Below, in pieces: positions 49,349 through 52,693 of a DNA stretch of 52,693 bases. Position numbers and translations under genes: made by a program. The notes beneath the pieces were generated by a model. That model made no database searches, was not told the origin of the DNA, and was given only the letters and a program-made list of their open reading frames with translations. Origin of the DNA: an uncultured Clostridia bacterium (GTDB lineage: Bacteria; Bacillota; Clostridia; Oscillospirales; Ruminococcaceae); NCBI GenBank assembly GCA_947625335.1, contig CANQNY010000004.1, positions 1 through 52,693 of the forward strand. Direction: 5' to 3'. How positions within the stretch are numbered: position 1 is the stretch's first letter; each line of letters opens with the position of its first letter.

Positions 49349-49573
49349 GGCTTTTGTTCCTTTCAAAGTCTTTTATTTTTACAAACTCCTCGTTCGGAGC
49401 AACATAAAGCATTTTTCAGCCCCACAACGCCCCGTTCGATAAATTTCCGTCAAGGTCTATATCTGTCATAAAAACGTGGTTGCCAGTAATCGCGGAATTC
49501 GTTTCAACAAGTTTGAATTTCCCTCCGCTCGTTTTCTATGAAAACAGACTATTTTTCCCCGCCCCAAGCACGT
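49349..49573 (-). other. Interval between rqcH and valS with a coding-like remnant
   Basis: On the minus strand the frame from 49535 down to 49332 reads KFKLVETNSAITGNHVFMTDIDLDGNLSNGALWG, then TGA (49418-49416), then [20 protein letters not shown] to a stop overlapping the valS start. There is no good start site. It may be a gene remnant or chance. No promoter, T-box or terminator is convincing. Confidence 0.35.
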
Positions 49574-51337
49574 CTAGTCCTTTCCGCGCAGTTTCTCCAC
49601 CGCGCTCTCATCGGGCGTAACGTAAACCGTCCTGTTGTTGGTAAATATAACCATTCCCGGCTTCGCGCCCGCGGGCTTTTTGACGAACTTCACAGCCGTG
49701 TGATCCACCGGCACGCCCGAACTTGTGCGCCCTTTTGAATGATAAGCCGCGATGTTCGCCGCCTCGAAAATAGTGCTTTCGGGAACTTCTCCCGCGGTGT
49801 TTCTGACAATGACGTGCGAACCCGGAATATCCTTTACATGCAGCCAAATATCCGCCGCCTTTGCCGTCTTAAAGGTCAGCAAATCGTTTTGCCTGTTGTT
49901 GCGCCCGACAAGTATCTCGTACCCGTCCGACGACAGGTATTTTATCGGCTCGGACAGCTTTTGCCCGCGGGATTTCTCCTCGCGCGGGATTTTGATATAC
50001 CCCTGCTCGGACAGCTCGCGTTTTATCTCGGACAGCTCCCCGTCCGTTTCGGCGCGCGCCGCGCAGTCGATAACGCTGTCAAGGTACGAAAGTTCTTTTT
50101 CGCCGCTTTCGATAAGCTCTTTCAGCTTTTTTTCCGCGTTGTCAAGCTTTTTATACTCGGAGTAGTATTTTTGAGCGTTCTGCTGGGGAGTAAGCCGCAC
50201 ATCAAGTGCGATCTCGCGTTCTTTTCCCGCGTAATAATCCTCCACCACGCACTTATTCATGCCCTTTTCGAGCCTGTAGATATTCGCGTTAATGAGATCC
50301 CCGCAAATCTTCAGCTGTTCGCGCTTTTCACATTGCGAAAGCTCTTTTCGCCGTAGTTCGACTTTTCTTGCGGTGCGCTCGTACACCGTGTTAAGCGTTT
50401 TCAAAAGCTCTTTGGAACGCTGACGGCGGCGTTCGTTTTCGCCGTCAGCCGAGAAATATGCGTCCAAAAGCTCGTTTGCCGAACCAAAGAGCGTTTTTTT
50501 CATAGACTCTCCGTACTGGCAAATCGGCACAAAGCAAAAATCCCTTTTTTTGCCTGTTTCATCTGTAAAATAAGCGAATTCCCCGCCGCTCTCACTAGAG
50601 CAGACAACGCTTTTCGCTTTTTCGAGGAATTCCCCCACCCTTGAAAGCTGCGCTTCCGAAAGCTCATTGCACACCGCGTCGGTATCATTCGCGGCATAAA
50701 ACGCGCATTCTCTTGCGAAAATCGGGGAAATCCCCTCCAGCACCTCGGGCAGAGCCTTTGAAAGCCTCGCGTTCTCCAAATTATCCCCGCGCAGCCTGTC
50801 TATGACCTCCCGCGCCGAGCATTCCAGAAAATTCAGCCTATTAGGACGCGCAGGCGGCTCGTAAACGCAGTTCGGGAGAATTCTCCTTTGCAAATCGGAG
50901 ATGTGTTTCACGCTGTCAAGAATACGCTCTCCCCTCAGGAGTATGATATTCGCGCTGCGCCCCATAATTTCCGCCGCAAGCGTATTTTGCACCGTATCGC
51001 CGATTTCGTTTACGCACTCGAAATCGAAATACAATATTCTCTCAAGTCCGTCCTGCCGAATAGCAACAAGTTTCCCGCCGCTTAAATGCTTTCTGAGCAG
51101 CATACAGAACATCGGCGGCTGTTTTGGGTTTTCATACTCCGCCGAAGTCAAGTTCACGCGCGCCGACGAGCTGTTCGCTGAAAAAAGGAGCTTTCGGGCA
51201 CCCCTTTCCCCGTAAAGCTGCCGCAGCGTCAGCACTATCTCCTCGCGCGAGGGCTGGTAAATTTTTTCGACCCGTGTTCCGATAAGCGCGGACAATTCCT
51301 CCCTTACGCGGTGCAAAAGCGCGCCGTCAAGCGACAT
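49574..51337 (-). CDS. rqcH: Ribosome-associated quality control protein RqcH (NFACT family)
   Basis: A 587-aa protein; ATG 51337 follows GAGGGTGA. Domains: NFACT-N (about 1-170; LDGALLHRVREEL, SANSSSARVNLT, FCMLLRKHLSGGKL), HhH, coiled-coil M (about 290-430) and NFACT-R (about 450-560; AADIWLHVKDIPGSHVIVRN). RqcH binds 50S subunits with stalled peptidyl-tRNA and adds alanine tails. Older annotation calls it fibronectin-binding. With smpB, two ribosome-rescue routes are encoded in the window. Confidence 0.95.
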   Translation of the reverse strand: MSLDGALLHRVREELSALIGTRVEKIYQPSREEIVLTLRQLYGERGARKLLFSANSSSARVNLTSAEYENPKQPPMFCMLLRKHLSGGKLVAIRQDGLERILYFDFECVNEIGDTVQNTLAAEIMGRSANIILLRGERILDSVKHISDLQRRILPNCVYEPPARPNRLNFLECSAREVIDRLRGDNLENARLSKALPEVLEGISPIFARECAFYAANDTDAVCNELSEAQLSRVGEFLEKAKSVVCSSESGGEFAYFTDETGKKRDFCFVPICQYGESMKKTLFGSANELLDAYFSADGENERRRQRSKELLKTLNTVYERTARKVELRRKELSQCEKREQLKICGDLINANIYRLEKGMNKCVVEDYYAGKEREIALDVRLTPQQNAQKYYSEYKKLDNAEKKLKELIESGEKELSYLDSVIDCAARAETDGELSEIKRELSEQGYIKIPREEKSRGQKLSEPIKYLSSDGYEILVGRNNRQNDLLTFKTAKAADIWLHVKDIPGSHVIVRNTAGEVPESTIFEAANIAAYHSKGRTSSGVPVDHTAVKFVKKPAGAKPGMVIFTNNRTVYVTPDESAVEKLRGKD

Positions 51338-51366
51338 ACGGCTCACCCTCTCTATCGTCTGAAAAT

Positions 51367-52137
51367 TTAAAGATACTCCGCGGGGTCAACCTCGCTCTCC
51401 GCGGCAAACACGGGAACGTGTGAAAACCGCTCTGTTATCAGCTTTGCAAGCCTGTGCGAGGCAGCCTTTTCCGTGCCGAAATGACCCGCGTCGATAAGCG
51501 CGATGCCGCAGTTTTCAGCCTCTATCCAGAAATTATGCTTAATATCGCCCGAAATAATCGCGTCGCAGCCTTTCTCTCGCGCAAGCTCCATAACCGTGCC
51601 GTTGACACCGCCACCGCAGCACACCGCAATGCGCTTTATCAGGCGTTCGCCACGGCTGTACTTTACGCCGTCCAGCAACAGCATTTTCTTGCAATATTCC
51701 GCAAGCGATTTCGGAGAATGGCAAAGCCCGATGTCGCAAACCGCTCCGAAACCCTTGTCGCCGCGGGTTATTTCAAGCACTCCCGCCGTCTGAAATTCGA
51801 GAAGTTCTACCAGCGTATCATTCACGCCATCGGACGCAATATCGAAGTTGGTATGCATAGCGATAGCGGCAATGTCGTTTTTGACAAGCTCCCGCACGGG
51901 ACTCCACGAGGGAATTTTCTTCAAGCCGTCAAAAATCACCGGGTGATGCGACACAATAAGGTTCGCGCCCTTTTCGAGAGCCTCTTTCACAACGCCGTGC
52001 GTTATATCGAGGCAACAGCATATCCCCTGCACCTCGGCGGCTTTATCGCCCACAAGCAGTCCGACGTTGTCAAAGCTCTCCGCAAGGTCAAGCGGGGCTT
52101 TTCCGTCAAGATATTCAAGAACCTCAGCTATCGTCAT
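51367..52137 (-). CDS. Nif3-like dinuclear metal-centre protein
   Basis: A 256-aa protein starting at ATG 52137 behind GGAGGAC. Family motifs: ESFDNVGLLVGD, CCLDIT, ANLIVSHHPVIFDGLK (metal His pair), HTNFD, and C-terminal GDIKHNFWIEAENCGIALIDAGHFGTEK. YqfO/Nif3 proteins form toroidal hexamers; GTP cyclohydrolase-like activity is debated. It overlaps trmK by 14 nt, a pairing conserved in Firmicutes. Confidence 0.94.
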   Translation of the reverse strand: MTIAEVLEYLDGKAPLDLAESFDNVGLLVGDKAAEVQGICCCLDITHGVVKEALEKGANLIVSHHPVIFDGLKKIPSWSPVRELVKNDIAAIAMHTNFDIASDGVNDTLVELLEFQTAGVLEITRGDKGFGAVCDIGLCHSPKSLAEYCKKMLLLDGVKYSRGERLIKRIAVCCGGGVNGTVMELAREKGCDAIISGDIKHNFWIEAENCGIALIDAGHFGTEKAASHRLAKLITERFSHVPVFAAESEVDPAEYL

Positions 52138-52693
52138 TTTGTCCTCCGAAAATTTGGAGATTTTCGCACTTTTCAGAAAGTTGTTCAACCTCCGCACAAA
52201 GCTGCACGAAACGGGCAGCCTTTTCGCGCTCGTTTTCAGACTGCTCCATTCCGCGAGCCTTTTTCCGCAGAGCCGCAGCCACGCCCTTTAAGTACGCGGG
52301 ATCGGTGTTTTTGCCCGTGAGGGAAAACAGGTCGGTGACCTGTGATTTTTCCCCCGTAAACCGCGCCGACATCACGGTATAAACTCGCTTTCCGACATGC
52401 GCGGAGCGTTCTTCGATTATCTCAAAGCCGTGAGCGTACAGCCACCGCCGCAGAAAATCCGCCCTTGTCATAGGCTGCAAAACAAAACGCGTGTCCTCCG
52501 ACAAAAAGCGGCAACCGCCGATTATCGACGCGATAAGCTCCCCGCCCATTCCGCAGATAACCACATCGTCAGCGAAATCTATCTTCTCAAGACCGTCGGA
52601 CTTCACCACGCGGACATTGTGAACGCCCAGAGCCTCTACAGTACGCCTTGCGGACAAAAGAGGACCGTCTGCGACATCGGACGCTATCACCTC
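52124..52693 (-). CDS. trmK: tRNA (adenine(22)-N1)-methyltransferase TrmK, N-terminus cut by window edge
   Basis: 189 codons are visible and the frame is open to the end of the window; the M at 52690 is an internal Val codon. EVIASDVADGPLLSARRTV and VVICGMGGELIASII are the SAM-binding motifs of COG2384/TrmK, followed by LQPMTRADFLRRWL and a C-terminal coiled coil (QSENEREKAARFVQLCAEVEQLSEKC). It methylates A22 in tRNAs. It is upstream of and overlapping the Nif3-like gene. Confidence 0.92.
   Translation of the reverse strand, partial: EVIASDVADGPLLSARRTVEALGVHNVRVVKSDGLEKIDFADDVVICGMGGELIASIIGGCRFLSEDTRFVLQPMTRADFLRRWLYAHGFEIIEERSAHVGKRVYTVMSARFTGEKSQVTDLFSLTGKNTDPAYLKGVAAALRKKARGMEQSENEREKAARFVQLCAEVEQLSEKCENLQIFGGQNDDS

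Noticed and set aside
49416-49418. Selenocysteine TGA
   Set aside because: No SECIS-like hairpin directly downstream, no start site, and no recognised selenoprotein homology.
49349-49573. T-box leader for valS
   Set aside because: No GGGTGGNACCGCG-type box or terminator/antiterminator pair is visible.

Overview
The window looks like a chromosomal segment of a gut or rumen Clostridia bacterium of the Ruminococcaceae/Oscillospiraceae type. Evidence: Gram-positive Shine-Dalgarno sites, near-consensus sigma-A promoters with 17-bp spacers and often an extended -10 (TGTGGTATAAT), many lipoproteins with serine-rich linkers, a dockerin-bearing secreted protein, a C4-zinc-type L28, a group B-like [FeFe] hydrogenase and RqcH/SmpB ribosome-rescue factors. 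No rRNA, CRISPR array, phage or insertion sequence was seen.

1-7.5 kb: a cluster of ABC-2 export modules resembling lantibiotic-immunity (LanI-LanFEG) systems. The tail of one ATPase and a lipoprotein come first. Two divergent homologous operons follow. The plus-strand copy (lipoprotein plus two permeases, 4160-6898) is intact but has no ATPase behind it. The minus-strand copy (3967-1185) keeps an intact ATPase, but its lipoprotein and both permeases carry frameshifts and deletions. Between the divergent promoters lie four 6-bp repeats at an exact 11-bp period. A small membrane protein closes the block.

7.5-15.4 kb: tRNA-Leu(GAG) with a tail of structured repeats, a CAP-domain lipoprotein, a NusG-II-domain protein, a sigma factor with a large membrane anti-sigma-like partner, then on the plus strand an aminotransferase, trpS and rpmB. 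rpmB is preceded by a strong promoter and a roughly 98-nt structured leader.

15.4-30 kb: an AraC-like regulator diverging from a sialate O-acetylesterase, with an SDR and a thioesterase behind the esterase; a PadR-HAAS-DUF4097-(60 aa)-DUF4097 operon; smpB flanked by a dockerin/LRR protein and a lipoprotein; a stand-alone receiver; a type Ic-like aspartate aminotransferase; and a secreted transglutaminase coupled to an unlisted 42-aa membrane protein.

30-38 kb: a plus-strand operon encoding two heterodimeric ABC exporters. In each pair one half has a degenerate Walker B and H-loop and the other is canonical. A GNAT acetyltransferase sits between the pairs. The last gene appears frameshifted at its 3' end.

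38-52.7 kb (minus strand): a beta-propeller HD-GYP sensor with a group B-like [FeFe] hydrogenase; tRNA-Leu(CAA) with a second copy of the tRNA-linked repeat; then a long housekeeping run trmK - Nif3-like - rqcH - valS - nucleotidyltransferase - HD-GYP - DUF3737 - rlmN.

Candidates for something undescribed: the covarying hairpin/box repeats behind both tRNA-Leu genes, the rpmB leader RNA, the phased operator controlling an intact and a decaying exporter, and two small genes (60 aa and 42 aa) translationally coupled to their neighbours.
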